Assembly: GCA_965267185.1 (NCBI GenBank)
Contig: OZ253937.1
Coordinates: 2,108,001 to 2,172,000 of the forward strand
DNA: 64,000 nucleotides
Direction: 5' to 3'
Origin: G965267185 sp965267185
GTDB lineage: Bacteria > Pseudomonadota > Alphaproteobacteria > UBA6615
How positions within the stretch are numbered: position 1 is the stretch's first letter; each line of letters begins with the position of its first letter. The position numbers and the translations under genes were made by a program. The notes under the pieces are model-generated. The model was not told the origin of the DNA. It worked only from the letters and a program-made list of their open reading frames with translations, and did not search any database. Positions 8,488 to 16,842 of the stretch are shown piece by piece.

Positions 8488-9284
8488 GGCGTTGCCTGCG
8501 AACTGTTATCGATATCGAAGTCGCGCACCGGTGTGCCACCGAGATAGGCTTCCAATACTTCGTCGTTACGGCGCACGTCTTCGAAAGATCCCTCGACGAG
8601 CACCCTTCCCTCGGCCATCACGATCACCGGATCACAAAGGCGGGCGACCACGTCCATATCGTGCTCAATGATGCAAAAGGTATAGCCGTGCTCGCGGTTG
8701 AGCCGCGCGATATCGTCGAGCAGCGTGGACAAAAGCGTGCGGTTGATGCCGGCGCCGGGCTCGTCGAGCAGGATGGTCTTGCCACCCGACATCATGGTGC
8801 GGCCCAGCTCGACCAGTTTCTTCTGCCCGCCTGACAGATTGCCGGCGCGCTCATCGGCCAGCTTGGTGAGATTGAGAAAGCCAAGCACCTCGTCGGCACG
8901 TTCGCCGATCGCCGCATCTTCGTGTGCCACGCGGCCGCTGCTGAACCAGGCCGTGAATAGATTCTCGCCGCTCTGCTCAGCGGGCACCACCATCATATTT
9001 TCGCGCACGCTCATGCGATCGAACACATGGGGAATTTGAAAAGTGCGCACCAATCCGCGGCGGAACAGGCGGTGGGGCGGCCAGCCGGTGACGTCGGCGC
9101 CGTCGTGCAGGATGGATCCACCATCAGGCCGGAGAAACCCAGCGATGATGTTGAACAGGGTGGTCTTACCGGCGCCATTGGGGCCAATCAAGCCGGTGAT
9201 GCTGCCCTCGGGAATATCAAAGCTGCAGTCGTCGACGGCATGAATACCGCCGAAATATTTATGGACGTGATCGACGCGTATCAT
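8484..9284 (-). CDS. HAAT-type ABC transporter ATP-binding protein, LivG-like
   Basis: A 266-aa ABC ATPase and first gene of the minus-strand transporter operon. Walker A GPNGAGKT (34-41), 'RTFQIPHVF' Q-loop (80-88), signature LSGGQKKL (150-157), Walker B ILLDEP (171-176), switch His in 'CIIEHDM' (about 208). The C-terminal tail 'LVEGSFEDVRRNDEVLEAYLGG' is typical of LivG. The promoter is presumably in the 100 bases upstream, shared with the EamA gene's 3' flank; no clear -10/-35 was seen. Confidence 0.93.
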   Translation of the reverse strand: MIRVDHVHKYFGGIHAVDDCSFDIPEGSITGLIGPNGAGKTTLFNIIAGFLRPDGGSILHDGADVTGWPPHRLFRRGLVRTFQIPHVFDRMSVRENMMVVPAEQSGENLFTAWFSSGRVAHEDAAIGERADEVLGFLNLTKLADERAGNLSGGQKKLVELGRTMMSGGKTILLDEPGAGINRTLLSTLLDDIARLNREHGYTFCIIEHDMDVVARLCDPVIVMAEGRVLVEGSFEDVRRNDEVLEAYLGGTPVRDFDIDNSSQATP

Positions 9285-9386
9285 GACGTCGCGGGTAAGC
9301 GCCTCTCATCGGAACGTTGAAACGACCCTAGCAGCGCTAGTTTAGTACCAGGGCAACGGGATTCGGTGAAAAGCCTTGCCCTCGCT

Positions 9387-10322
9387 TTAAGGCGTTGCAG
9401 TGCGCCGGTCTGGCGTGCGCCCACGGCTCATCAGCACGACACCGACAATAACCAAGGCAAACGCGATCATGTGGAAGAGCTCCAGCGTTTCTCCTAGGAG
9501 AACGATCGCCATCCCGGCGGTGAAGACCGCGCGCAGATAGTGGCCGACACTCGCTTTGGCCGGACCGAGGATCAACACGCCCATATTGTTGAGCCCGACC
9601 GCGACCACGGCGATCGCGGTGCCGACCCAAGCAACGACCAGCAAAGATTGGGTCGTGACCGGCATCGGCAAGTAGGTGATCGACTCGTAAATATAGAATG
9701 GCGCGAGAGCCACCATGCCGAACATTTGTACCACCACGAGAATAAGCATCGGTCCGATCGAAGCCGGCACCCGGCGCAAAATAACTGTGTAGAAGGCAAA
9801 AGATGTGGTGCCGAGGAGCAGCAACAGATCGCCGCCGCCGAACGAAAGCGCACTCAAGGCCAACGGATTGCCCCGCGACAGGATCACCAGCACACCGACC
9901 GCGGCGACGACAATGCCAAGGGCCTGCTTACCGTTGATTGTGTGCTTGAGAATGAGCCAGGCGAGAATCACCGTAATCGCAGGCTGCGCCGTGGCAATGA
10001 CGCCACCGTTGAGCGCCGTGGTGAAATTATAGGCGAGATAAACCGTCGCGTTGCCCAAGGGCATAAACGCGAGCGACATCACAAAGAACAGTTTCCAATG
10101 GCGCAGGATGACCTGGCGCTGCAGCAAGAGATCGCGCCAGGCAAACGGCAGCAGCACCAAAGCGCCCACAGCGATACGCCAGAACGCGAGCCCCATCGGC
10201 GGTATCTCGCCGCTGACATAGCGGCCCAGCACGTGATTGGTGGAGACGACCAACGCGCCCGTCGCCAAGAACGCCCAAGGCCATGCGCCATGGCCAAATC
10301 GCTGTTCAGCGACACTTACCAC
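9387..10322 (-). CDS. EamA/DMT superfamily transporter
   Basis: A 311-aa inner-membrane protein with ten predicted hydrophobic helices arranged as two EamA repeats, e.g. 'MGLAFWRIAVGALVLLPFAWRD' in the first and 'GTAIAVVAVGLNNMGVLILGPAKASVG' in the second, where the G-P pair is a hallmark of drug/metabolite exporters. The frame starts with GTG at 10322; no good ribosome binding site is visible, so the start is tentative. The substrate cannot be read from sequence; exporters of amino acids or metabolites dominate the family. It stands alone, between the ABC operon and a divergent cupin gene. Confidence 0.85.
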   Translation of the reverse strand: MVSVAEQRFGHGAWPWAFLATGALVVSTNHVLGRYVSGEIPPMGLAFWRIAVGALVLLPFAWRDLLLQRQVILRHWKLFFVMSLAFMPLGNATVYLAYNFTTALNGGVIATAQPAITVILAWLILKHTINGKQALGIVVAAVGVLVILSRGNPLALSALSFGGGDLLLLLGTTSFAFYTVILRRVPASIGPMLILVVVQMFGMVALAPFYIYESITYLPMPVTTQSLLVVAWVGTAIAVVAVGLNNMGVLILGPAKASVGHYLRAVFTAGMAIVLLGETLELFHMIAFALVIVGVVLMSRGRTPDRRTATP

Positions 10323-10521
10323 CGCAAATCTCCGTTGCTTGCAGCGGGCCGCGCACGCTGCATTTTATCGATATTACGCGCGAACAAACCGCGCCGCCAT
10401 CGTCGCGGCGCACGTCTGGCCCGCTGAATCCGCATTCCAGGCGCGCGATTGCCGCCATGTCGGCCAATCCCTAGTCTAGTCGCCGAAATGAACAAGCGCG
10501 GTGCAACGCAGGGAGATAAAC

Positions 10522-11100
10522 ATGGCAGGCGAGATCAGACGGGTGGTGACCGGCCACGACGCGAACGGCAAAGCAACGGTGATATCCGACGGCCCGGCGC
10601 CGTTCGTGCACGTCAATCCGCAGAAATCGCAATCCTCGACCGACATTTGGCGCACCGGCGACATGCCGGTCACCATCGTGGCCGAGCATGAGGAACCGAC
10701 CCTGGGGCCGCGCCGCCAGAGGCCCACCGCCAACGGCACCGTGATCCGCATCAACCGCTTTGAGCCCGAATCCGAAGAGGTGCGCAACATGAGCGTCGAC
10801 GAGGCGCGCGCGGTGTTCGCCGCCCTGGGCAACGAAGAAGGCTCGACTTTTGGGCGCGGCGGCTCCCACCCCATGATGCACCGCACGGAAACGATCGATT
10901 ATGCGGTAATCCTCTCGGGCGAAATCACCATGGTGCTCGATGACCAGGACGTGCACCTGAAGGCCGGCGACGTCGTCGTGCAATGCGGTACGAATCACGC
11001 CTGGAGCAACCGCTCGGACGAGGTCTGCGAGGTATTGTTCGTGCTCATCGACGGCAAATTCGACGATGGCCTGAAAGAAAAACTCGACGCCATCGCATAA
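10522..11100 (+). CDS. cupin domain-containing protein
   Basis: A 192-aa single-cupin protein. The cupin core lies at about 125-190: 'GGSHPMMHRTETIDYAVILSGEITMVLDD' followed by 'LKAGDVVVQCGTNHAWSNRS', giving the H-x(n)-E metal-site motif 1 and the G-D-x(n)-G-x(n)-H motif 2. Small stand-alone cupins may be dioxygenases, isomerases or ligand-binding proteins; the substrate is unknown. Start at 10522 has GGGAGA six bases upstream; a GTG at 10501 is in frame but unsupported. The GNAT gene follows after 4 bases, so the two are co-transcribed. Confidence 0.85.
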   Translation: MAGEIRRVVTGHDANGKATVISDGPAPFVHVNPQKSQSSTDIWRTGDMPVTIVAEHEEPTLGPRRQRPTANGTVIRINRFEPESEEVRNMSVDEARAVFAALGNEEGSTFGRGGSHPMMHRTETIDYAVILSGEITMVLDDQDVHLKAGDVVVQCGTNHAWSNRSDEVCEVLFVLIDGKFDDGLKEKLDAIA

Positions 11101-11104
11101 GTCC

Positions 11105-11707
11105 GTGGACGAAGTCTCGATCCAGCTTGGCGTTCCCGACGATCAGGTAAAAGCCGCGGCCGAACTCTACGGCGCAGCGCTCGGTGAGAAACTTACGCCG
11201 TTTCTGGGCCAGTTGGATCGCGCGGCCCCCTTCCTGGCATCGGGTTTGGTGAAGGATCGCGCGTTCGTGGCGCTCCAGGGCGGGCGGTTGGTGGGGATTG
11301 CCGGGTTCGAGCTCGACGGTCAGGGTCTGTTCAAAATCACGTTCAAACAAATGATCGAAGCGTACGGCTGGTCCGCCCTGCTCCGCTATCTCGGTCTGGC
11401 TCTGCTTGAACGCAAAGAGGAACCCGATTGTTTACTTATGGACGGCATCGCCGTCGCCGACGATGCGCGGGGTCGGGGGATTGGAAGCCGCCTCTTAAAC
11501 GCGCTCACCGAACATGCGAGCGCTCTCGGCAAGGCAAGCATTCGGCTTGACGTCATCGACACGAACCCCAACGCCCGGCGGCTTTATGAACGGATGGGCT
11601 TCAACGCCGAAAAAACCGAAGACATCGGTCCTCTGCGCTGGATCTTTCCCTTTCAAAAGGTCACTGAAATGCGAAAACCGATAGATCCAAAGGGCACCGC
11701 GCACTGA
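11105..11707 (+). CDS. GNAT family N-acetyltransferase
   Basis: A 200-aa acetyltransferase. The acetyl-CoA pyrophosphate loop is clear as 'VADDARGRGIGSRLL' (117-131), with beta4 'LLMDGIAV' just before it and the motif B 'IDTNPNARRLYERMGF' (151-166) after it. The N-terminal 100 residues are less conserved and define the acceptor, which is unknown. GTG at 11105 lies 4 bases after the cupin stop, indicating coupling; no other start fits upstream. Confidence 0.85.
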   Translation: MDEVSIQLGVPDDQVKAAAELYGAALGEKLTPFLGQLDRAAPFLASGLVKDRAFVALQGGRLVGIAGFELDGQGLFKITFKQMIEAYGWSALLRYLGLALLERKEEPDCLLMDGIAVADDARGRGIGSRLLNALTEHASALGKASIRLDVIDTNPNARRLYERMGFNAEKTEDIGPLRWIFPFQKVTEMRKPIDPKGTAH

Positions 11708-11734
11708 AATACGCGAGGCGATTGCCGATCTGCT

Positions 11735-12760
11735 CTAGGACGCCAGCTCTCGGCGCACCAGATCGATGTTTGCCTGATCGGGTTCCAGCTCGCCGGCGTG
11801 AATGCGGGCGGTTAAATCGACAAGCACGTCACTCACCGGCGTCGGCCGGCCATTCTTCGCGCTTTCCTCGGCAATCAGCCCGTTGATCATGTCGATCTCG
11901 GAGTAACGGCCCTTCATGTGATCCTGCAGCACGGTGTTGAGCGCCGTCGGTCCGACATCGCGGGTGATTTTCTCAAGTAGGGTTTCCAGCAGATTGTTGG
12001 TGTTTTCGACGTCCTCCGGCTTGAGCCCGAAAATCGGCACGACCTTGTAGCCAAGCAGTTGGCCGGCCGCCAACGCCTCCTCGCCGGAGCGCAGGAACAG
12101 CTCACGCGCGCCGGGTAGTTTGAAAACCTGCTCGTTGGTCGCTCCCAGAATCGCTTTCAGCGCCATCGTCATCGCGTTGACGATGAGCTTCATCCACTTC
12201 GCCGAAATAATATCGTCGGTGATGTCGACCTTGCCGGCGTGGCGCAGCACGTCGGCAACCTCTTCCACCCGGTCGGCATGGGCGGGATCGAACGCACCAA
12301 CGCCGAACCAGGTCCCCTCCGGCGGCGTGTTGCGGGTAATCTCGCCGGGTTCGAAGAGCTGCGACGACAACTCGACGACGCAGCCAACCGTGCGCTCCGG
12401 CCCGACGATCTCGGCGATCATCTCAGCCGTCATACAGTTTTGTACCGCCACCAGAAGGCCATCTTCGCTGAGATACGGCTCGATGAATTCAGTGAGCCAG
12501 CGGGAGTCGTAGGCTTTCGACGTGAGAAGCACCACATCGAACTTTTCGGTGAGCGTACAAACATCGGATAGGTGATAGGCCTTCACCGCCACGTTGTACT
12601 CTTCGTCCTTGGTCGTGATGGTCAGGCCGTTCGCCCGCATCGCCTCGATATGGGCCGCCCACTGGTCAATCAGCGAAACATCGAGTCCGGCTCGGGTGAG
12701 GTCTGCTGCAATGCAGCTACCGTTCGCGCCGGTCGCCAGCACGGCGATCTTCTTGCTCAT
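11735..12760 (-). CDS. ketopantoate reductase family (ApbA/PanE-like) oxidoreductase
   Basis: A 341-aa NADP-dependent 2-ketoacid reductase-like protein. The N-terminal Rossmann motif is 'IAVLATGANGSCIAADL' (5-21, a variant of GxGxxG), 'LLTSKAYDS' matches the conserved K-A-Y region (about 79-87), and the C-terminal half has 'SAKWMKLIVNAMTMALKAI' (about 186-204), matching the catalytic Lys/Asn region 'KxxxN'. Length slightly exceeds classical PanE (~300 aa), so it may act on another alpha-ketoacid. Convergent with the GNAT gene; upstream lies tRNA-Pro. Confidence 0.85.
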   Translation of the reverse strand: MSKKIAVLATGANGSCIAADLTRAGLDVSLIDQWAAHIEAMRANGLTITTKDEEYNVAVKAYHLSDVCTLTEKFDVVLLTSKAYDSRWLTEFIEPYLSEDGLLVAVQNCMTAEMIAEIVGPERTVGCVVELSSQLFEPGEITRNTPPEGTWFGVGAFDPAHADRVEEVADVLRHAGKVDITDDIISAKWMKLIVNAMTMALKAILGATNEQVFKLPGARELFLRSGEEALAAGQLLGYKVVPIFGLKPEDVENTNNLLETLLEKITRDVGPTALNTVLQDHMKGRYSEIDMINGLIAEESAKNGRPTPVSDVLVDLTARIHAGELEPDQANIDLVRRELAS

Positions 12761-12852
12761 CGTACCATCCCCTTACTCGCCGGATACCCGCCAGGGGTCA
12801 GCTCCGGCAAGATTACCGGTTTATGTAAGCGGTTGAAACGTAGGGCAGAAAT

Positions 12853-12929
12853 TGGTCGGGGAGAGAGGATTCGAACCTCCGGCCCCTACGTCCCGAACGT
12901 AGTGCTCTACCAGGCTGAGCTACTCCCCG
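12853..12929 (-). tRNA. tRNA-Pro(CGG)
   Basis: On the minus strand the 77-nt sequence folds as a cloverleaf: acceptor CGGGGAG/CTCCCCG with discriminator A and an encoded CCA, D-arm 'AGCTCAGCCTGGTAGAGC', anticodon stem CTACG/CGTAG around the loop TTCGGGA (anticodon CGG, decoding CCG), and T-arm with GGTTCGAATCC. Nothing suggests a disrupted structure, an intron or an integrated element at its 3' end. Confidence 0.96.
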
Positions 12930-12940
12930 ACCGGCGGGCT

Positions 12941-12969
12941 TCTATACACACAGCGCCTCCCCTTGGCAA
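12941..12969 (-). promoter_or_regulatory. sigma70-type promoter for tRNA-Pro
   Basis: On the minus strand TTGCCA (12964-12969) and TATAGA (12941-12946) are separated by exactly 17 bases, placing the transcription start near 12935, six bases before the mature tRNA. The promoter lies in the 60-base gap after the stress-protein gene. Seen directly; function inferred. Confidence 0.65.
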
Positions 12970-12989
12970 TGACCGGCGGGGCGCCGCGG

Positions 12990-13415
12990 CTAGCGTACCA
13001 CCAGGACCGAACCTTCGTGGTGACGCACGACCCGCGCGGCGTTCGGGCCGATGAGGAAATCCTTCAATTCGGGCCGGTGGGAGGCGAGTAGGATAAGGTC
13101 GGCCTTGATGTCCCGCGCGGTGCGTAGAATCTCGTCATAGACCGTACCGTTTCCGACGATATGCTGCACTTTCACCCCGTCAGGAACATTCTTGCGCACG
13201 AACTCATGCAACTGCTCGCGCGCAGCCTCGAGCGCCTTTTCCTCGAAATCATCGGGGAAATAGGTGCCGACCACCGCCATGCCGAAGTCGGGCACCACGT
13301 TCAGAACATGCAGCGTGGCGCCGAACGCTTTGCAGTACTCGACCGCAGTGGGCAACGCCTTCTCCCAAGAACTTTTCTGGTTGAGATCGACGGGGAACAG
13401 GATGTTTTTATACAT
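12990..13415 (-). CDS. universal stress protein (UspA family), TRAP-associated
   Basis: A 141-aa Usp domain: 'ILFPVDLNQKSSWEKALPTAVEYC' opens the alpha/beta fold and 'ADLILLASHRPELKDFLIGPNAARVVRHHEGSVLVV' closes it. The ATP-binding signature G-2x-G-9x-G(S/T) is degenerate here (ASHR in place of GSHG, GP in place of GS), suggesting a non-ATP-binding member. It follows the TRAP permease by 9 bases; Usp proteins encoded next to TRAP transporters (TeaD in Halomonas) tune transporter activity, so the same role is inferred. Confidence 0.9.
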   Translation of the reverse strand: MYKNILFPVDLNQKSSWEKALPTAVEYCKAFGATLHVLNVVPDFGMAVVGTYFPDDFEEKALEAAREQLHEFVRKNVPDGVKVQHIVGNGTVYDEILRTARDIKADLILLASHRPELKDFLIGPNAARVVRHHEGSVLVVR

Positions 13416-13424
13416 TGTCTCTCC

Positions 13425-15632
13425 TCACCCGGGCTGCGCGACGGGCGCACCGGGATCGCGGCCGCTTCGCCGCCGTTTCTGATAGAGATACATCAAGAAG
13501 TAGAGCGCGAGCGCAACCAATTGGATGATCCAGCGTGGCGTACCGATATCGTCGGCGACGAGGCCAGGTCGGAACATCGCAATCGCCAATATGAGCAAGA
13601 ATATTCGCTCGGCCCAGTTGCAGTCGTCGGCAAAGAAGCCTTGCATGAACGCGGCGAAAGCGAACATTGCGAACAGAGAGATGACAAAGACCCAAACGAG
13701 CACAAATATGTTGTTGATCCAAATGATGTCGCCATTCTCGGCTACACCCGAGATCATCAACAGCTCGGTGTTGAAAATGAAGACGAAGGGCAGGATTGCC
13801 GTCCGCATATCGTAGGTGAAGCCTTGCACACCGGTTTTGATCGGATCCGATCCGGCAATGGCAGCACCCGCATAAGCCGCGAGACCGACTGGCGGCGTGT
13901 CATCGGCGAGAATGCCGAAATAGAACACGAACAAATGGGCAGCGATGAGCGGGAAGATCAAACCCGCATTGCCGCCCAACTCAACGATCACCGGTGCCGT
14001 CAACGTCGCCATCAAAATGTAGTTGGCCGTGGTCGGCAGGCCCATGCCAAGAATCATGCTGGTGATGGCCGTAAGGAGCAGCATCACGATGACGCTGCCG
14101 CCTGAAATTGTCTCAATCAGGTTGACGAACCGCCCGGTCAATCCGGTCGTGGTTACAACGCCGACGATGATGCCGGCCGCCGCCGTGGCGACACCAACGC
14201 TCATCATCGAGCGGCCGCCGGCGACTAATCCGTCCCAGATATCCTTGAGACCGTCGAGGAAGGCTGCACCCAGGATGGGTCCGAGCTTGGCATCAGCATC
14301 AATGTTGCCGGCCTTCTTCTGCGCACCCAATGCCAAATAGGCAATGATCGGCCGCTGCACAATCATGATGACCGCGAGGGCCTCAATAGCGAAGAGCGCT
14401 GATGTGATGGGCGAAAACCGTGCAATCACAAGGAAGTATATGAGCACGATCAACGGCACCAGATAATGGATGCCATTCAAGAACGTCTTGAGCAACGGCG
14501 GCAGTTCGCTTTTCGACAATCGCGGCAGCTTGAGTTTCAGCGCTTCCAGGTGAACCACATAGAACAGCGCTAAATAGGAAATAATCGCCGGGAACAGCGC
14601 CGCGCGCACCACATCCAAATAGGGTATTCCGATGATGTCGGCCATGATGAACGCAGCCGCACCCATGATCGGCGGCATCAATTGGCCGTTGGTCGAGGCC
14701 GCTACCTCGACGGCTCCCGCCTTATAGGCCGGCAAGCCGACCTTTTTCATTAGAGGAATCGTAAAGGTGCCAGTCGTCACCGTATTTGCAATCGACGAGC
14801 CCGAAACGAGCCCGGACAAGCCCGACGCGACAACAGCCGCTTTAGCGGGACCGCCAGTTTTATGGCCCAGCCCGGCAAAGGCGATATCGATGAAATATTT
14901 CCCAGCGCCAGCTTTATCGAGCAGCGCCCCGAACAAGACGAACAAGAAAACGAAGCTCGTTGAGACGCCAAGTGGTACACCGAAGATGCTGGTATCGGTC
15001 AAATACATCTCCGACACGAAGAAGTCGAAGCTAGTACCGCGATACCGCAAAATATCTGGCATCCATGGCTCACTACCGATGAACGCGTAAACTATAAAAA
15101 TTACGCAGATCGTGCTCAGGGCTACGCCAAGCGCCCGACGGGCAGCCTCTAACAGCAAGACGATCAGGACCGAACCGATAACGACGTCCTGCATCTCGCC
15201 GATGCCGCCGAGGCCCTCGATGCGTTTCGCGAACACAGCGATATAGAGCGAAGATGCCGACGCTATAACCGCAAGGATAATGTCGATAACCGGTATGAAA
15301 TCGCGGTTCGACCGCTTCGGGCGTAGGAACGGCAGCAGACCATATAACAAGCGAACCCAGCCCGGCGGGTTGTGATAGTTATAGGCTGGGTAAGCTAGAT
15401 AGACGAGCGCCAGTGCAAAACCGAGATGCCAGGATCTCGCTAAGTTAGATGCAATCGGATCTTGGGCAATCCAGAGTTGGAACACGGACCACGCTGCGCT
15501 GAGCGCAATAATCACGCCAACGGCAATACGGTTTTTGGGATTTCGCGGGCCGCTCTCGACCTGAGCAACTAAGTCTTCCGCAGTTTGATTGGGCGCCGAC
15601 TCGCCAGCCGCGCTGTTTTGGTCTGCGTTCAT
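13425..15632 (-). CDS. TRAP transporter fused permease (4TM/12TM), TAXI type
   Basis: A 735-aa membrane protein in which the small DctQ-like and large DctM-like subunits are fused, as is usual for TAXI systems. After a soluble N-terminus of about 35 residues come hydrophobic segments throughout, including 'GLVSGSSIANTVTTGTFTIPLMKK' (about 270-295) and 'ANGQLMPPIMGAAAFIMADIIGIPY'-like DctM signatures, and later 'MILGMGLPTTANYILMATL'. It uses an ion gradient for uptake with a periplasmic TAXI protein. It is separated from the binding-protein gene by a strong terminator-like hairpin and is followed by the Usp gene. Confidence 0.93.
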   Translation of the reverse strand: MNADQNSAAGESAPNQTAEDLVAQVESGPRNPKNRIAVGVIIALSAAWSVFQLWIAQDPIASNLARSWHLGFALALVYLAYPAYNYHNPPGWVRLLYGLLPFLRPKRSNRDFIPVIDIILAVIASASSLYIAVFAKRIEGLGGIGEMQDVVIGSVLIVLLLEAARRALGVALSTICVIFIVYAFIGSEPWMPDILRYRGTSFDFFVSEMYLTDTSIFGVPLGVSTSFVFLFVLFGALLDKAGAGKYFIDIAFAGLGHKTGGPAKAAVVASGLSGLVSGSSIANTVTTGTFTIPLMKKVGLPAYKAGAVEVAASTNGQLMPPIMGAAAFIMADIIGIPYLDVVRAALFPAIISYLALFYVVHLEALKLKLPRLSKSELPPLLKTFLNGIHYLVPLIVLIYFLVIARFSPITSALFAIEALAVIMIVQRPIIAYLALGAQKKAGNIDADAKLGPILGAAFLDGLKDIWDGLVAGGRSMMSVGVATAAAGIIVGVVTTTGLTGRFVNLIETISGGSVIVMLLLTAITSMILGMGLPTTANYILMATLTAPVIVELGGNAGLIFPLIAAHLFVFYFGILADDTPPVGLAAYAGAAIAGSDPIKTGVQGFTYDMRTAILPFVFIFNTELLMISGVAENGDIIWINNIFVLVWVFVISLFAMFAFAAFMQGFFADDCNWAERIFLLILAIAMFRPGLVADDIGTPRWIIQLVALALYFLMYLYQKRRRSGRDPGAPVAQPG

Positions 15633-15659
15633 CCCAACCCCCCTGGAAAATGCATCGCA

Positions 15660-15698
15660 GCAAAATAAAACCGGACGGTGCGCTAACGCACCGTCCGG
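15660..15698 (-). terminator. rho-independent terminator between TAXI binding protein and TRAP permease
   Basis: A perfect 12-bp stem, CCGGACGGTGCG (15671-15682) with CGCACCGTCCGG (15687-15698), closes a 4-base loop. In the minus-strand transcript it is followed by TTTTATTTTGC. It lies 14 bases after the binding-protein stop and 39 before the permease start, so it should act as a partial terminator lowering permease relative to binding-protein expression. Confidence 0.85.
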
Positions 15699-15711
15699 CT
15701 AAGCAACTGGA

Positions 15712-16689
15712 CTACATCCAGCCGCGTTCCTTGTAGTACTTGACCGCACCAGGATGCAGCGGCGCGGAAAGGCCCTTCAGCATTTCTTCAGGCTGAAGGA
15801 TGCGGAACGCCGCGTGGGTGCCCTTGAGCTCTTCGAGGTTCTCAAAGACAGTCTTGGTGTAATCGTAGACCACCTGATCTTCGACATCGGCGCTTGTTAC
15901 CACCGTCGCCTTCACGGCGTAGGTCTCGAACTCACCAACACCTTTAACGATCCCTTCGGGGTATTTCGCCAGCACGTAGTACGGCTTGTCGGAAATGAAC
16001 TTCTTGATGGCGTCTGAATTGATATCGAGGATATCGATCGCCGTGGAGTTCGCCGGCTCTTCGATCGCCGCGCTCGGCATGCCAACCGTGTAGATGAACG
16101 CGTCAATCTTCTTGTCGACCAGCGCCCGCGAGGCTTCGCCCTGCTGCAGGCCTTCAGCCTTGATATCCTTATCCGGATCGATGCCGTAGAGCGGCAGCAG
16201 ATCCATCGAGTTACCGCGCTGGCCGGAACCGGGGTTACCGATATTGACGGTCTTACCCTTCAGGTCGCCGACGCTTTTGATGCCGGTGTCCGAGCGGGTT
16301 ACCAACAACACGGCTTCGGGATGCGCCGAGAATACACTGCGTAGCTTACCGACCGGCTTGCCGTCCCAATCGGCCTTGCCGTTGGCGGCCTGCCAGTTGC
16401 GGTCAGACTGAGCGACGCCGAAGTCGAGGAGACCGCGGTTCACGGCGTTGACGTTGAACACCGAACCGAGCGCCGGACGGCCAACACAGTTGTACTTATC
16501 GCCGGCATGCTTGTTGATGATTTGACACGTCTGCAACGCGACCTGGTAGTAAACGCCGGTCACCGAACCGCCACCAATCAGGATGTCGCGCGATTGCGCA
16601 TGGACGTCCGTCGACGTGGTAGCCGATCCGGCAAGCGCCATTACGGCAACTGCAGCTGCCGTCATTAGACCTTTACGATATTGGGACAC
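15712..16689 (-). CDS. TAXI family TRAP transporter solute-binding protein (first copy)
   Basis: A 325-aa periplasmic protein with a Sec signal peptide (about 1-31, cleavage near 'DVHAQS'). The TAXI core is clear: 'ILIGGGSVTGVYYQVALQTCQIIN' (about 36-59), 'NVNAVNRGLLDFGVAQSD' and 'LKGKTVNIGNPGSGQRGNSMDL'. The C-terminus 'LSAPLHPGAVKYYKERGW' is typical. It delivers a carboxylate-type ligand to the TRAP permease downstream. The second copy is encoded 153 bases upstream on the same strand. Confidence 0.92.
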   Translation of the reverse strand: MSQYRKGLMTAAAVAVMALAGSATTSTDVHAQSRDILIGGGSVTGVYYQVALQTCQIINKHAGDKYNCVGRPALGSVFNVNAVNRGLLDFGVAQSDRNWQAANGKADWDGKPVGKLRSVFSAHPEAVLLVTRSDTGIKSVGDLKGKTVNIGNPGSGQRGNSMDLLPLYGIDPDKDIKAEGLQQGEASRALVDKKIDAFIYTVGMPSAAIEEPANSTAIDILDINSDAIKKFISDKPYYVLAKYPEGIVKGVGEFETYAVKATVVTSADVEDQVVYDYTKTVFENLEELKGTHAAFRILQPEEMLKGLSAPLHPGAVKYYKERGWM

Positions 16690-16842
16690 TAGCTCTCTCC
16701 TTCTTGCCCTGATTTAGTTGTCTTTGCCGGCCTCACTTGAGGTGCGCCGGATGTCCGTATTCCGGACCTTAACCTTACACACAATCTTACGGCAGAGTCA
16801 CATAACCCGGCTCCAACCTTCGTAGGACTTATCGAGGCCCAC

